64,000 nucleotides of DNA from Methylobacterium sp. DB0501 (GTDB lineage: Bacteria > Pseudomonadota > Alphaproteobacteria > Rhizobiales > Beijerinckiaceae), in assembly GCF_011043735.1 (NCBI RefSeq), contig NZ_JAAKGV010000003.1, positions 186,001 through 250,000 on the forward strand. The letters are read 5' to 3'. This document shows, in pieces, positions 36,083-45,315 of the stretch. Position numbers and translations under genes: made by a program. Within the stretch, counting starts at the first letter, position 1, and every line of letters begins with the position of its first letter. Below the pieces are notes generated by a model. The model did no database searches and was not told the DNA's origin. It saw nothing but the letters and a program-made list of their open reading frames with translations.

Positions 36083-37037
36083 TCAGATCGCCGGTTGCGG
36101 CCCGAGGGCCGGCCCGGGCCGGATCATCGCGGCGCAGGATTCGGCGAATTCCTCCTTCACCTGCGGCGGGCTGGCGTGGTGGGGGGCGATGCCCCGGTGC
36201 TCGGGGGGGAAGCAGAAGGTCACGGTCACGTCGAACTCCGCCAGGGCCTGCATCTGCCGGTCGAACCAGTCGAGGGCGTTCGGCCGGAACGAATCGGCCC
36301 AGGACAGGCCGGTGCGGAGATACGTCACCCCGAGCCGCCGCATCCAGGCCACCGCCTCGTCGAGGCGGTGATCCTGATAATGGAACCACTGGCCCAGGCC
36401 CAGGGCCGGGGTGCGACGGGCGAAATGCGCCAGCGCGGGCGTCGGCGTCCCGTCCTCGCGCACCAGCCCCCATGTCGAAGTGCCGGTCGTACGAGGAGCC
36501 CTCCGCCTCCCTGTGCCTTGTTGTGGCGCCCCAGGCCTGCGGCAGGCCGTAGAGGCTGTACCGGTGGATGCGCGGCGCCCGGCCGACCGGCCGCTCGGCG
36601 GTGCGGTCGACCCCGAAGACCGGCGCCTCCTCGGCGCCGAAGGTCGAGACGCCGGCCTCGGTGACCCAGATCGGCCTCGACGTCACCGCCCGGATCTCGG
36701 TGAGCTTGGCCGGCCGCTCGTCGATCTGCCACAGGTTCCAGCCGAGCGGGAAGCCGTGCACCGCCACCACGTCGACGTGGTCGAGGGCGCGTCTCCCGTC
36801 GAGCGGGCGGATGAAGGTCGGGTCGACCGGCGAGATGCCGCCCGGAACCGTCGGCAGGTGCGGCGCTTCCGCCTTCAGGGCTCGCGCCGCGCAATCGAGG
36901 GTACCGGCGAAGAGCGCCCAGCCCGGATCGATCTCGGGATCCCTGTGCGACTTGGTGCTGGGCTCGCTCCAGATCATCGCCGCCCCGATCGTGCGAGCCT
37001 CGGGCTTAAACGGGCAGGGCGTATGATGGCCTGTCAT
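36083..37037 (-). pseudogene. Glycoside hydrolase (beta-xylosidase-like) broken by a single-base frameshift
   Basis: Reading from the ATG at 37035-37037, IGAAMIWSEPSTKSHRDPEI, then DPGWALFAGTLDCAARALKA and PIWVTEAGVSTFGAEE resemble a TIM-barrel glycosidase with Asn/Ser-Glu-Pro and Glu active site motifs. The frame is coherent up to YDRHFDMG near 36475; there a run of five C (36472-36476 on the plus strand) shifts it. In the next frame the protein continues as LVREDGTPTPALAHFARR, then GLGQWFHYQDHRLDEAVAWM and ends at 36083. One base too many in the homopolymer explains this, by mutation or sequencing error. Confidence 0.65.
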
Positions 37038-37181
37038 GGCCGCGGGGCGGGCGGCACGCAAGCCGCCGGCCGTCCGATCCGCCTGCCGTCCCTGGCCCCG
37101 ACCCCGGACCGGGTCTATCGTGGGGCGAGATCGAATGTCCCGTCGGCGAGGCTCCGGCGGGCCGGCACGGGGAGGACCGCC

Positions 37182-38591
37182 ATGCTTCGCATCGGGCTGC
37201 GCAAGGCGAGAGGGTTTCGGGCGGAGAGCGTCGCCGGGGACGGCGTCGCGCCGGGGCGGCGGGCGCTGCTCAGGGGCGCCTGCACCTGCGCGGCCCTGGC
37301 CTTCCTGCCCCGGACGGCCCCGGCCCAGGCCGCGGATGCGGCGGCCCCCGCCCGGCCGGTCCACGGCGATCTCGACGCTGCGGCGCGCGAGGTCGAGGCG
37401 GCGATGATCGCCTGGCGGCGCGACATCCACGCCAACCCGGAACTCGGCAACCGCGAGCACCGCACCGCCGCCCTGGTCGCCCGGCACCTGCGCGGCCTCG
37501 GCTACGAGGTGAAGGAAGGCGTCGGCCGCACCGGCGTGGTCGCGGTGCTGACGGGCGGCGGCGGTCCGGGTCCGGTCGTGGCGCTGCGGGCCGACATGGA
37601 CGCGCTGCCGGTGCGCGAGGAGGTCGATTTGCCCTTCGCCTCGAAGGCCCGGGCCGAGTGGGGCGGCCAGGAGGTCGGGGTGATGCATGCCTGCGGCCAC
37701 GATTGCCACGTGGCGATCCTGATGGCGGCGGCCCAGGTGCTCGGCGCGCAGCGCGCCCGCCTGCCCGGCACGATCAAGCTGCTGTTCCAGCCGGCCGAGG
37801 AGGGCACGGTCGGGCAGGGCGTCTCCGGCGCCCGCCTGATGGTGGAGGAGGGCGCGATGCGCGACCCGAAGCCCGACATGGTGTTCGGCCTGCACGTCTC
37901 GAGCGCGCTGCCGGTGGGCAGCGTCGGCTACCGGCCCGGCAACGCCATGGCGGGGTCGGACCGGTTCCAGATCAAGGTGACCGGGCGCCAGACCCACGGC
38001 GCGATGCCGTGGAACGGCGTCGACCCGATCGTGATCGGCTCGACCATCGTCACGACGCTCCAGACCGTCGTCAGCCGCGAGACCGACGTCGCGCGCAGCC
38101 CCGCGGTGCTCAGCGTCGGCATCTTCAAGGGGGGATTGCGCAACAACATCATCCCGGAGACCGCCGAGCTCGAGGGCACGCTGCGGACCTTCGGCGAGAC
38201 GCAGCGCGCCACCGCCAAGCGCCGCGTCACCGAGATCGCCCAGTCGATCGCCACCGGCATGAACGGCAAGGCCGAGGTGACCTGGGACGAGAACGGCTAT
38301 CCGCCGCTCCACAACGACGCTGCGCTCTCCGCGCGCTCCGCCCCGACGCTGACGCGCCTCTTCGGCGAGCAGGCGCGCCTCGTCGATCCCGCCATGGCGA
38401 GCGAGGACTTCCCCTACTTTGCGCGCGAGGCCCCCGGCTTCTTCTACTTCGTCGGCATCACGGCGCCGGGCACCGACCCCGCCAAGGCGGCGCCCAACCA
38501 CTCGCCGCGCTTCCGCGTCGACGAGGCCGGGCTGATGACGGGGCTTCGCGCCACCCTGCATCTGGTGGCGGACGCGACCGGCATGGCGTGA
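37182..38591 (+). CDS. M20 family amidohydrolase, exported
   Basis: A 469-residue metallohydrolase of the IAA-amino acid/hippurate hydrolase class. A long N-terminus with RRALLRGACTCAALAFLPRT looks like a twin-arginine signal. The metal-binding motifs are GPVVALRADMDALPVRE, MHACGHDCHVAILMAAAQVL, LLFQPAEEGTVGQG and ASEDFPYF. The dimerisation lid lies in the middle (IKVTGRQTHGAMPWNGVDPI). It would split N-acyl amino acids or similar amides in the periplasm. A GGAGG site precedes the ATG at 37182. Confidence 0.92.
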   Translation: MLRIGLRKARGFRAESVAGDGVAPGRRALLRGACTCAALAFLPRTAPAQAADAAAPARPVHGDLDAAAREVEAAMIAWRRDIHANPELGNREHRTAALVARHLRGLGYEVKEGVGRTGVVAVLTGGGGPGPVVALRADMDALPVREEVDLPFASKARAEWGGQEVGVMHACGHDCHVAILMAAAQVLGAQRARLPGTIKLLFQPAEEGTVGQGVSGARLMVEEGAMRDPKPDMVFGLHVSSALPVGSVGYRPGNAMAGSDRFQIKVTGRQTHGAMPWNGVDPIVIGSTIVTTLQTVVSRETDVARSPAVLSVGIFKGGLRNNIIPETAELEGTLRTFGETQRATAKRRVTEIAQSIATGMNGKAEVTWDENGYPPLHNDAALSARSAPTLTRLFGEQARLVDPAMASEDFPYFAREAPGFFYFVGITAPGTDPAKAAPNHSPRFRVDEAGLMTGLRATLHLVADATGMA

Positions 38592-38607
38592 GTCCTCGAT
38601 CCCTCGG

Positions 38608-38665
38608 TTTTGCCGCCTTTGCCGCGACGAACCGGTATCCACGTCGACCGGAAATGCTCTGGAAG
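38608..38665. repeat. AACCGGT-core dispersed repeat, copy 1
   Basis: Core CGACGAACCGGT at 38626-38637, preceded by TTGCCGCCTTT and followed by ATCCACGTCGACCGGAAATG. Related copies lie at 55605-55672, 60711-60763 and, inverted, 62050-62115. Confidence 0.75.
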
Positions 38666-38819
38666 CATTCCGAAGAACAGACGGTTTTCCCTGCGGCTTG
38701 ACGGCCACGCAGACCCCGCTTGTGCGGCGACGCCTTGACGGCGATGCCGCACCTGCGAGATGACCGCTCCCAAACCGAGAACCGTCGACCCGTCGAACGC
38801 CTTCAGGATTCCTGGCACG

Positions 38820-39596
38820 ATGAGCAACTTCAACGAGGAGCGCGTCCTGTCCGTCCACCACTGGACCGACTCGCTCTTCAGCTTCCGCACCACCCGCGAC
38901 CCGTCGTTCCGCTTCCGCAACGGCGAGTTCACCATGATCGGCCTCAAGGGCGAGGGCGCCAAGCCGCTCCTGCGCGCCTACAGCGTGGTCAGCGCCAATT
39001 ACGAGGACGAGCTGGAGTTCTTCTCCATCAAGGTAGCCAACGGCCCGCTCACCTCGAAGCTGCAGCACCTCAAGGTCGGCGACCCGATCGTGGTCAGCCG
39101 CAAGGCCACCGGCACCCTGGTGCTCGACAACCTGATGCCCGGCCGCCACCTCTACCTGCTCGGCACCGGCACCGGCCTCGCGCCGTTCCTGGCGATCATC
39201 AAGGACCCGGAGACCTACGAGCGCTTCGAGAAGGTGATCCTGGTCCATGGCTGCCGCCACGTCCAGGAGCTCGCCTACGGCGAGACGATCACCGAGACGC
39301 TGCCGAACCACGAGCTGATCGGCGAGATGGTCCGCGACCAGCTGATCTATTACCCGACCGTGACCCGCGAGCCGTTCCGCAACCGCGGCCGCATCACCGA
39401 CCTGATGACCTCGGGCAAGCTCTTCTCGGATATCGGCCTGCCGATGATGTCGCGGGAGGCCGACCGCTTCATGCTCTGCGGCAGCCCCGACATGATCCGC
39501 GACACCCGCGACCTGCTCGCCGGCGCCGACTACGTCGAGGGCAACCACGGCGAGGCCGGCCACTACGTGATCGAGAAGGCCTTCGTCGAGAAGTAG
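38820..39596 (+). CDS. fpr: Ferredoxin-NADP+ reductase
   Basis: A 258-residue FAD enzyme of the bacterial (subclass I) type. FAD motif LLRAYSVVSANYEDELEFFS, then NADP motif LLGTGTGLAPFLAIIKDPET and the C-terminal HYVIEKAFVEK, typical of alphaproteobacterial Fpr. It exchanges electrons between NADPH and ferredoxin or flavodoxin, often in oxidative stress defence. ATG at 38820 gives the usual length and starts at the conserved SNFNEERVLSVHHWTDSLF; an upstream ATG at 38760 would add 20 residues. Confidence 0.95.
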   Translation: MSNFNEERVLSVHHWTDSLFSFRTTRDPSFRFRNGEFTMIGLKGEGAKPLLRAYSVVSANYEDELEFFSIKVANGPLTSKLQHLKVGDPIVVSRKATGTLVLDNLMPGRHLYLLGTGTGLAPFLAIIKDPETYERFEKVILVHGCRHVQELAYGETITETLPNHELIGEMVRDQLIYYPTVTREPFRNRGRITDLMTSGKLFSDIGLPMMSREADRFMLCGSPDMIRDTRDLLAGADYVEGNHGEAGHYVIEKAFVEK

Positions 39597-39635
39597 CCGC
39601 GTGGTACGCGGGATGCGCGAGGAGTTCATCCGTCT

Positions 39636-40358
39636 TTGCGCATCCTGCTGATCAATCCCAACACCACCGCCTCCGTCACCGAGCAGGCGGCCACGCATGT
39701 GCGGCGCCTGATCCCGGCCGAGATCGTGCCGGCGACCGGCCGGTTCGGCGCCCGCTACATCGCGAGCCGCGCCGCCGCCGCGATCGCCGGCCATGCCGCC
39801 CTCGACGCGCTCGCCGCCAACGTCGCCGGCTGCGACGCGGTCTACCTCGCCTGCTTCGGCGATCCGGGGCTTCTCGCCCTCAAGGAAGTCTCGCCGGTGC
39901 CGGTCGTCGGCATGGCGGAAGGGGCGATGCACCTCGCCTGCACGCGGGGACGCCGCATCGGCATCGTCACCGGCGGCGTGCTGTGGAAGCCGATGCTGAC
40001 CGAATTCGTGGCGATGCTCGGCCTCTCCGAGCGTCTCGCCGGCATCCGCACCGTCGCCCCCACCGGCGGCGAGATCGCCCGCGACCCCGACGCCGCCCTC
40101 GGCCGCCTGGCCGAGGCCTGCCGCGACTGCACGGAGATCGACGGCGCCGACGTGGTGGTGCTCGGCGGCGCGGCCCTGGCGGGCCTCGCCGAGCGGGTGC
40201 AGCCGCAGGTCTCCGTGCCGGTGATCTGCTCGGTCGAGGCCGGCGCGCGCGCGGTCATCGCGGCCGCGGGTCTCGCCGGGGCCCGGGCGATCCTGCCGGC
40301 GACGGAGAGCGTAGGGTTGGCGGAGGAACTGGCGGGGTTGCTGCGGGGCGGTGGCTGA
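39636..40358 (+). CDS. Aspartate/glutamate (hydantoin) racemase family protein
   Basis: A 240-residue protein. The start MRILLINPNTTASVTEQAAT is typical of hydantoin racemases, and the two catalytic Cys positions are kept: VYLACFGDPGLLAL and a second in VSVPVICSVEAGARAV region. It probably epimerises a hydantoin or similar cyclic amide. Start is TTG at 39636 with GAGGAG 13 bases before. The convergent polysaccharide deacetylase, whose family includes allantoinase-like PuuE proteins, suggests a role in hydantoin or allantoin breakdown, though no hydantoinase is nearby. Confidence 0.85.
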   Translation: MRILLINPNTTASVTEQAATHVRRLIPAEIVPATGRFGARYIASRAAAAIAGHAALDALAANVAGCDAVYLACFGDPGLLALKEVSPVPVVGMAEGAMHLACTRGRRIGIVTGGVLWKPMLTEFVAMLGLSERLAGIRTVAPTGGEIARDPDAALGRLAEACRDCTEIDGADVVVLGGAALAGLAERVQPQVSVPVICSVEAGARAVIAAAGLAGARAILPATESVGLAEELAGLLRGGG

Positions 40359-40462
40359 TTCTCGCATTCACCGGGCGGCAATGCGCATTCCCTCTCCCCG
40401 CGGGCGGGGAGGGGGGATTTCCCGCGTCGCATCCGGAAGCGTCGGCTCGAGCGAACGGGGCA

Positions 40463-41365
40463 TCACCCCGGCACCATCCCCTCCGGCAACCCCATCGCGT
40501 GATCCGCGACGTCCCCCGCCCGGGTGATCCACACCTCGTCACGATGCGACGCGATATGCGCCAGCGCCCGCCTCAAGGGTCGCAACCGGTGCGGCTGGCC
40601 GACGAGGTAGGGGTGGAGCGCGATGCCCATCACCAGCGGCGCGGCGGACGACGCCGTCCGCATCTCCTCGAAGGTGTCGACGATCATCTCGGCGAACTGC
40701 CCTCCCGAATCCTTGCGCCCGACGATCGACGGGATGTCGTTCAACTCCTGCGGGTAGGGTACCGAGAGGAGGCGCCCGCCGCCCCGGGTTGAGAACCAGG
40801 TCGGCTGGTCGTCGTGGCACCAGTCGAGGAGGTAGCGGTAGCCGGCTTCCGCCAGCAGGTCCGGGGTCGTGCGGCTCTGGGAGATCCAGGGCCCGAGCCA
40901 GCCCGCCGGGGGCTTTCCCGCTTCCCGCGTCAGGATGGCGGTCGCCTCGGCGATCAGCGCCCGTTCCTCGTCCTCCGGCAGGGTGCCCTGGCGCTCGGCA
41001 TTGCTGCGGCCGTGCCCCACCACCTCGTCGCCGCGATCGCGAAAGACGTCCATCAGGCCGGGGCATTCGGCGTAGATGCGGCTGTTGACCAGGATCGAGG
41101 CCGGCAGCGACAGTTCATCGAACAATTCGGCGAGGCGGAAGACCCCGACGCGGTTGCCCCAGTCGCGCCAGGCGTAGTTCAGCACGTCGGGCTGCGGCCC
41201 GCCCGGCGCCAGCTCGGCCCCGAGCCCGCCGCCGAAATCGAAGCACTCGACGTTGAGGGCGAGGTAGACCGCCAGCCGCTTGCCCCCGGGCCAGTCGTAG
41301 GCGGGACGGCGCGGCAGGGGGCTGTAGGCGTAGCGCCCGTGCGGCAGGCGGGCCTCGTCGCTCAT
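40463..41365 (-). CDS. Polysaccharide deacetylase family protein (PuuE/allantoinase-like)
   Basis: A 300-residue NodB-fold hydrolase. Family traits are LAVYLALNVECFDFG, YAWRDWGNRVGVFRLAELFD, VGHGRSNAERQGTLPEDEER and PAGWLGPWISQSRTTPDLLA, then DWCHDDQPTWFSTRGG. This set, with Asn-Val-Glu instead of the usual Asp-Asp metal pair, matches the cofactor-free or allantoinase-like branch rather than chitin deacetylases. It may open a cyclic amide such as allantoin or another ureide. It is convergent with the hydantoin-racemase-like gene; a GC hairpin (CCCCGCGGGCGGGG, 40397-40410) lies between. Confidence 0.85.
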   Translation of the reverse strand: MSDEARLPHGRYAYSPLPRRPAYDWPGGKRLAVYLALNVECFDFGGGLGAELAPGGPQPDVLNYAWRDWGNRVGVFRLAELFDELSLPASILVNSRIYAECPGLMDVFRDRGDEVVGHGRSNAERQGTLPEDEERALIAEATAILTREAGKPPAGWLGPWISQSRTTPDLLAEAGYRYLLDWCHDDQPTWFSTRGGGRLLSVPYPQELNDIPSIVGRKDSGGQFAEMIVDTFEEMRTASSAAPLVMGIALHPYLVGQPHRLRPLRRALAHIASHRDEVWITRAGDVADHAMGLPEGMVPG

Positions 41366-41375
41366 CGATGTCGTC

Positions 41376-41759
41376 CTATTGCTTCGGGGCCGGGCTCGCG
41401 TCGGCCGGCAGGAGGATGCCCGGGACGATCTTGCCCTCGGGGCCGTACTCGCCGGCCACCGCCAGGCAGGCGGCGTCCCGGTTCTGCATCATCTGGTTCG
41501 ACATCAGGGTGAAGATCGTCTGCACCTTGGCGCCGAACGGGCCGCGGGGTGGGCGCACGTCGTCGATCGTCACCTGATAGCGCGCCAGCAGCGCCTCGAA
41601 CGGCGCCGCGCCGATGCGGTAGCCGCAGACATTGGCCGCCGCGAACACGTAGGCCGCCGTCTCCAGCGCCCGCGGCGGCGGGGCGTTGCGGATGCCCTGC
41701 GCGACGGCCGGCCCGACGGCGAGAGCGAGGGCGGCAGCGAGGAGCAGGGTCGGACGCAT
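41376..41759 (-). CDS. Small exported protein of unknown function
   Basis: A 127-residue protein with a signal peptide (RPTLLLAAALALAVGPAVAQ). The mature part has two Cys (AANVCGYRIG and DAACLAVAGEYGPEG), a predicted helical core, and a Pro/Ala end. Stretches such as FTLMSNQMMQNRDAACLA look conserved, but I know no family role. It ends 11 bp before the polysaccharide deacetylase start, so the two may be cotranscribed. Confidence 0.7.
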   Translation of the reverse strand: MRPTLLLAAALALAVGPAVAQGIRNAPPPRALETAAYVFAAANVCGYRIGAAPFEALLARYQVTIDDVRPPRGPFGAKVQTIFTLMSNQMMQNRDAACLAVAGEYGPEGKIVPGILLPADASPAPKQ

Positions 41760-42083
41760 GACGGGGATCCTCCGGACGATGCCGCGCGGTCTGAGAGGCG
41801 CGCTTTCGGCACGGCCCGGAACTTAGCGCGGCCTGCCGCAGGCGCCAGGGGAGACGAAGGGCCGGGTGCCTCCCACCCCTTTCGCGGATCTCCCTCCGCT
41901 TCGCCGCCGTCATCCGGGAAAGGGCGCGGTGGACGGGCGAAGGGCGGGGCCCTGCGTGGTACGCCGCATCGCAATCCCCCACGAAATAATCATCCCCCAG
42001 TATCTCTCCCGCCCATCGCCGCCCCTGCCCGCGGACCTATCCCGCTCCCGACGCGGCGGGCGAGGGGGCATGACGAGGGGCGC
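41760..42083. other. Intergenic region with one dispersed repeat
   Basis: 324 bp without gene. A GATCTCCCTCCGCTTCG ... TCATCCGGGAAAGGG element (41887-41932) also occurs, in slightly different form, at 45217-45259. A less GC-rich patch (CCACGAAATAATCATC, about 41980) may carry the promoter of the phosphatase remnant. Confidence 0.45.
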
Positions 42084-42495
42084 ATGACCACGACCTTCCT
42101 CCTGGTGCGGCACGCCGCCCATGACCGGCTCGGCCGCGTGCTGTGCCGGCGGATGCCCGGAGTGACGCTCGGGCGCGAGGAGTGGGCGCAGGAGACCGCC
42201 GGGCCGGTGGCGGCCAGGATGGGGCTGCCGGTCCCGATCCTGCCGGCCCTGAACGAGATCGATTTCGGCGCCTGGGCCGGGCAGGACTTCGCGACGCCCT
42301 GGACGGCGATCCCGTCTGGGCGGGCTGGAACCGGGCCCGCCACGTCACCCGGCCGCCCGGCGGCGAGGCGCGCCCACGCCCACACCCTCGGGCTCGGCGC
42401 GGAGGCGTTGCAGCGCTTCGAGGCCGGCCCGGCCTCGGTGAGCGTGCTGGTCGTCGGCGACTGGGGCGCCAAGATCGAGAGCCTGAACGAGCGAG
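42084..42495 (+). pseudogene. Histidine phosphatase family gene, degraded
   Basis: TTTFLLVRHAAHDRLGRVLC begins with the LVRHA catalytic motif of phosphoglycerate mutase-like phosphatases. Then about 25 residues are missing between VTLG and the ETAGPVAARMGLPV helix, a frameshift follows DFGAWAGQDFA (the true continuation LDGDPVWAGWNRARHVTRPP lies in the +2 frame), and the SHCDV second His region is deleted before LGLGAEALQRFEAGPASVSV. The second catalytic His is therefore absent and the enzyme cannot work. Confidence 0.7.
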
Positions 42496-42519
42496 CGTTC
42501 CTGAAGGATCCGCCATCAG

Positions 42520-42916
42520 CAACGAGAGCATGCTCTCCCACCTGCGCCATCCGCTGCTCGCCCTCGACCTGATCCACGCCCACGTCGCCGGCGACCTGAT
42601 GGTGTTCCAGTCGATGCAGCGGGGCGCGACGCGCGTGGCGCCGATCGCGGCCGATTGCGATTTCTTCGAGACCGCGCATTTCGACGATCCGCGCGACCCG
42701 AAGCTGCACGTCATCGAGCGGAACTACGCCGGCGACCCGACCAACTGGTGGGCGCCCGACCGCGCCGGCACCGAGGCGATGCTGCGGGCCTCCGGCTTCC
42801 GGATCGAGGCGCATCCGGAGCAGGAGGTCTGTCTCTGCCGCCGCGCCGCGACGCCGGTCGATTGCCGGCCGGTCTGTCCGGCGCGGCCTCGGGCTTCGAG
42901 CGGTACACGGGACTGA
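42520..42916 (+). pseudogene. C-terminal fragment of a CmoB-like/TIGR04290-type methyltransferase
   Basis: SMLSHLRHPLLALDLIHAHV, then GDLMVFQSMQRGATRVAPIA and DPTNWWAPDRAGTEAMLRAS are the C-terminal third of SAM-dependent methyltransferases of the TIGR04290 kind. The SAM-binding N-terminal part is missing, and there is no start signal; the fragment joins the phosphatase remnant in another frame. From memory this methyltransferase family tends to occur with PIG-L deacetylase and xylosidase-like genes, both of which lie 5-7 kb away here. Confidence 0.6.
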
Positions 42917-43005
42917 TCGGCGTCCTATAACGGCTCGGGGGCACGGGGCTTGCCAAGCTCGTGGTGCCTCAAGGACCCGAGCGCCCCCGTGACCCCTCCC
43001 GCCCG

Positions 43006-45096
43006 ATGAAGCTCACGATCCGCCGCGGCACCCTGCGCGAGCCGGGCCCCGACCTCGCCCGGCTGCCGGTGGCGCCGGACCTCACCGGCATCAGCATCGC
43101 CGAGGGCCTGCGGGCGGCGGTCGCCTTCGCCAGCATCATCCTGCTCGAATCGTGGCTGCACTGGCCGCCGCTCCTCACCATGGCGCTCGCCGCCAACCTC
43201 ACCTGCTTCTGCGACATCGGCGGGCCGATCCGGCCGCGCCTGCGGGCGCTCCTCGCCTTCGCGGGCCTCGGCGGGGTGTTCTGGGGCGCCTTCGGCGTCA
43301 TGGAGGGCTACGGCCCGGCCCTGGTCCTGCCGGTGGCACTCGTCGTCATCTTCGGCTGCACCTTCGCGCGGATCTGGGGCGTGCCGGCCCAGACCGTCGG
43401 CAACGTGCTGGTGGTGGTGCTCTGCCTCGCCCTCGACCGGGCCCTGAGCGTCGAGCAGGGCGCCGTCGTCGCCGCGATGTTCTGGGCCGGGGGGCTCTGG
43501 GCCGCCTTCCTGACCCTGGTGGTGTGGCGCCTCCACCCCTACCGGCCGGCGCATGCGGCGATCGGGGGCGTGTGGCGCGGGCTGTCGCGCCTCGCCCGCG
43601 ACCTGCACCGGCTCTCGGCCGAGCGCCGAGGCACGGACCAAGTCACCGATCCTGCCGTCTGGGAGGCCCATGCCCGGGGCCACCGCCGGGCGGTGCGCGA
43701 CGCCATCGAGGCCGCCCGCACCCTGGTGCTGGATCTGGCCCGCAGCCGCGCCCGGCTGTCGGAGCGCAACGCCCGGGCGCTGATTCGGCTCGAGGCGGCC
43801 GAGCAGCTGTTCGGGGTGATGATCGCCCTGTCGGACTACCTGGAGCGGGCGACCCCGGTGCAGCAGGCGCAAGCCGCGCGGCTCCTGCGCCTGCTGCCGC
43901 CGGTCCTCAAGATCCTGTCGCGGGCAATCCGCCGCGACCGCCCGGTGGACCTGACGCGCGTCGAGCGGGCGCTCGCCCGGGCGAAGCCCGCATCCGACGC
44001 CGATCCGGCCTTGCGCCGGATGGCCGAGCGCATCCTCGACCGGGTGCGGATCGGCGCCAAGCTGTCGGGGCCGGAGGACCTCGCCGGCGGCGGGGGGCTT
44101 GCCGGCGCGCCGGCCCCGCCCTGGCGCGAGACCGTGCTGCAGCCCTTGCGCGCCAACCTGACCTGGTCCTCGGCCAACCTGCGCCACGCCGTGCGGGCGA
44201 CCGTGGTGGCGCTGCCGGCGCTCGCCGTGACCTTCTGGTGGCCCGGCCCCTTCACCCACTGGCTCACCATCACGGTGGTGCTGACGATGCAGCCCTTCTA
44301 CGCCGCCACCTGGCAGCGGGCGCTGGAGCGCATCGGCGGCACGGTGCTCGGCGGGGTGATCGGGGCGGTGCTGGCCTTCTACGCCACCTCGCCGGCGATC
44401 CTCGCCGCCATGATGGTGCCGCTCAGCGTCGTCGGCTTCGCCGCGCGCGGCGTCAGCTACGGCACCTTCATCGCCTGCCTGACGCCGCTCGTCGTCGTGC
44501 TGGTGGAACTGGTCGAACCCGGGCATTCGTCCTGGGAGATCGTCGGGATGCGGGCGCTGTTCACGGTGCTGGGCGGCGCGGTGGCGGTGCTCGCGGGCCT
44601 GCTGCTCTGGCCGCTCTGGGAGCCCGGCCGCGTGCGCGACGCGCTGCGCACCGCGCTCCAGGCCCATGCCCGCTACGCCGAAGCCGTGGTGGCGGAACGC
44701 CTCGGCGACGGTCCGGCCTCCGCCGCCGAGGCCGCCGCCCGGGCGGCCGGCCTTGCCAGCAACAACCTGGAGGCCGCGCTCTCCCGCGCCCTCCAGGAGC
44801 CGCGCCGCCGCGGCCGCTCGCGCATCGAGGCCGCGATGGTCGCCGACGCCACGCTGCGCCGCATGGCCGGACGCCTCGCGATCCTGCGCCACGAGCCCGA
44901 GCCGGCGGATGCGGCGACATGGCGGGCCTGGCGCGAGTGGCTGAACGTGGCGCTCACTGCGACCGCCGCGGGCGACCGGCTGCCGCCGAAGCCCGAGGGC
45001 GCGGATTCGGCGGTGTTCGGGCGCATCGCCGCGCAGGTGGAGCTGCTGGCCGGGACGCTGAAGCGGGCGGGGATCGGCGGGCGGGAGGCGGCGTGA
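43006..45096 (+). CDS. FUSC family membrane protein (YccS/aromatic acid exporter-like)
   Basis: A 696-residue protein with two sets of about six helices (roughly 30-170 and 390-530) and two cytoplasmic helical domains, the layout of FUSC/ArAE transporters. The second set has ANLRHAVRATVVALPALAVT, HWLTITVVLTMQPFYAATWQ and RIGGTVLGGVIGAVLAFYAT, the signature region of the family. Such proteins export aromatic acids or related compounds. ATG at 43006 is preferred; a GTG at 42961 would add 15 residues without clear family character. Confidence 0.9.
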   Translation: MKLTIRRGTLREPGPDLARLPVAPDLTGISIAEGLRAAVAFASIILLESWLHWPPLLTMALAANLTCFCDIGGPIRPRLRALLAFAGLGGVFWGAFGVMEGYGPALVLPVALVVIFGCTFARIWGVPAQTVGNVLVVVLCLALDRALSVEQGAVVAAMFWAGGLWAAFLTLVVWRLHPYRPAHAAIGGVWRGLSRLARDLHRLSAERRGTDQVTDPAVWEAHARGHRRAVRDAIEAARTLVLDLARSRARLSERNARALIRLEAAEQLFGVMIALSDYLERATPVQQAQAARLLRLLPPVLKILSRAIRRDRPVDLTRVERALARAKPASDADPALRRMAERILDRVRIGAKLSGPEDLAGGGGLAGAPAPPWRETVLQPLRANLTWSSANLRHAVRATVVALPALAVTFWWPGPFTHWLTITVVLTMQPFYAATWQRALERIGGTVLGGVIGAVLAFYATSPAILAAMMVPLSVVGFAARGVSYGTFIACLTPLVVVLVELVEPGHSSWEIVGMRALFTVLGGAVAVLAGLLLWPLWEPGRVRDALRTALQAHARYAEAVVAERLGDGPASAAEAAARAAGLASNNLEAALSRALQEPRRRGRSRIEAAMVADATLRRMAGRLAILRHEPEPADAATWRAWREWLNVALTATAAGDRLPPKPEGADSAVFGRIAAQVELLAGTLKRAGIGGREAA

Positions 45097-45315
45097 GGGC
45101 CGGAGCGATCGGCGCTGCGACGCGCCGATTCCACTGGACCCTCATAATGAACAACACTGCGGTCTTAGCCGGACCTCGCAGGCTGACGGGTTCTCGCAAA
45201 GCCGCTCCCTGTCCCGGATCTCCTTCCACTTCGTTTCAGTCGTCCGGGAAAGGGGTCGGCTTGCGACGGGTCGTGAGCCCGCTGGTGCCGCACCTGATAA
45301 GGTCGTGCGCTGTGC

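Noticed and set aside
36083..37037. Two separate genes instead of one frameshifted glycosidase
   Set aside because: The second half has no start codon or ribosome site near the junction, and removing one C from a C5 run joins both frames smoothly.
35232..40367. A 1711-codon open frame on the minus strand
   Set aside because: Only its last 281 codons (PIG-L) and the glycosidase part are coding; the rest is antisense to the M20, Fpr and racemase genes and is open because GC-rich codons rarely give stops in that frame.
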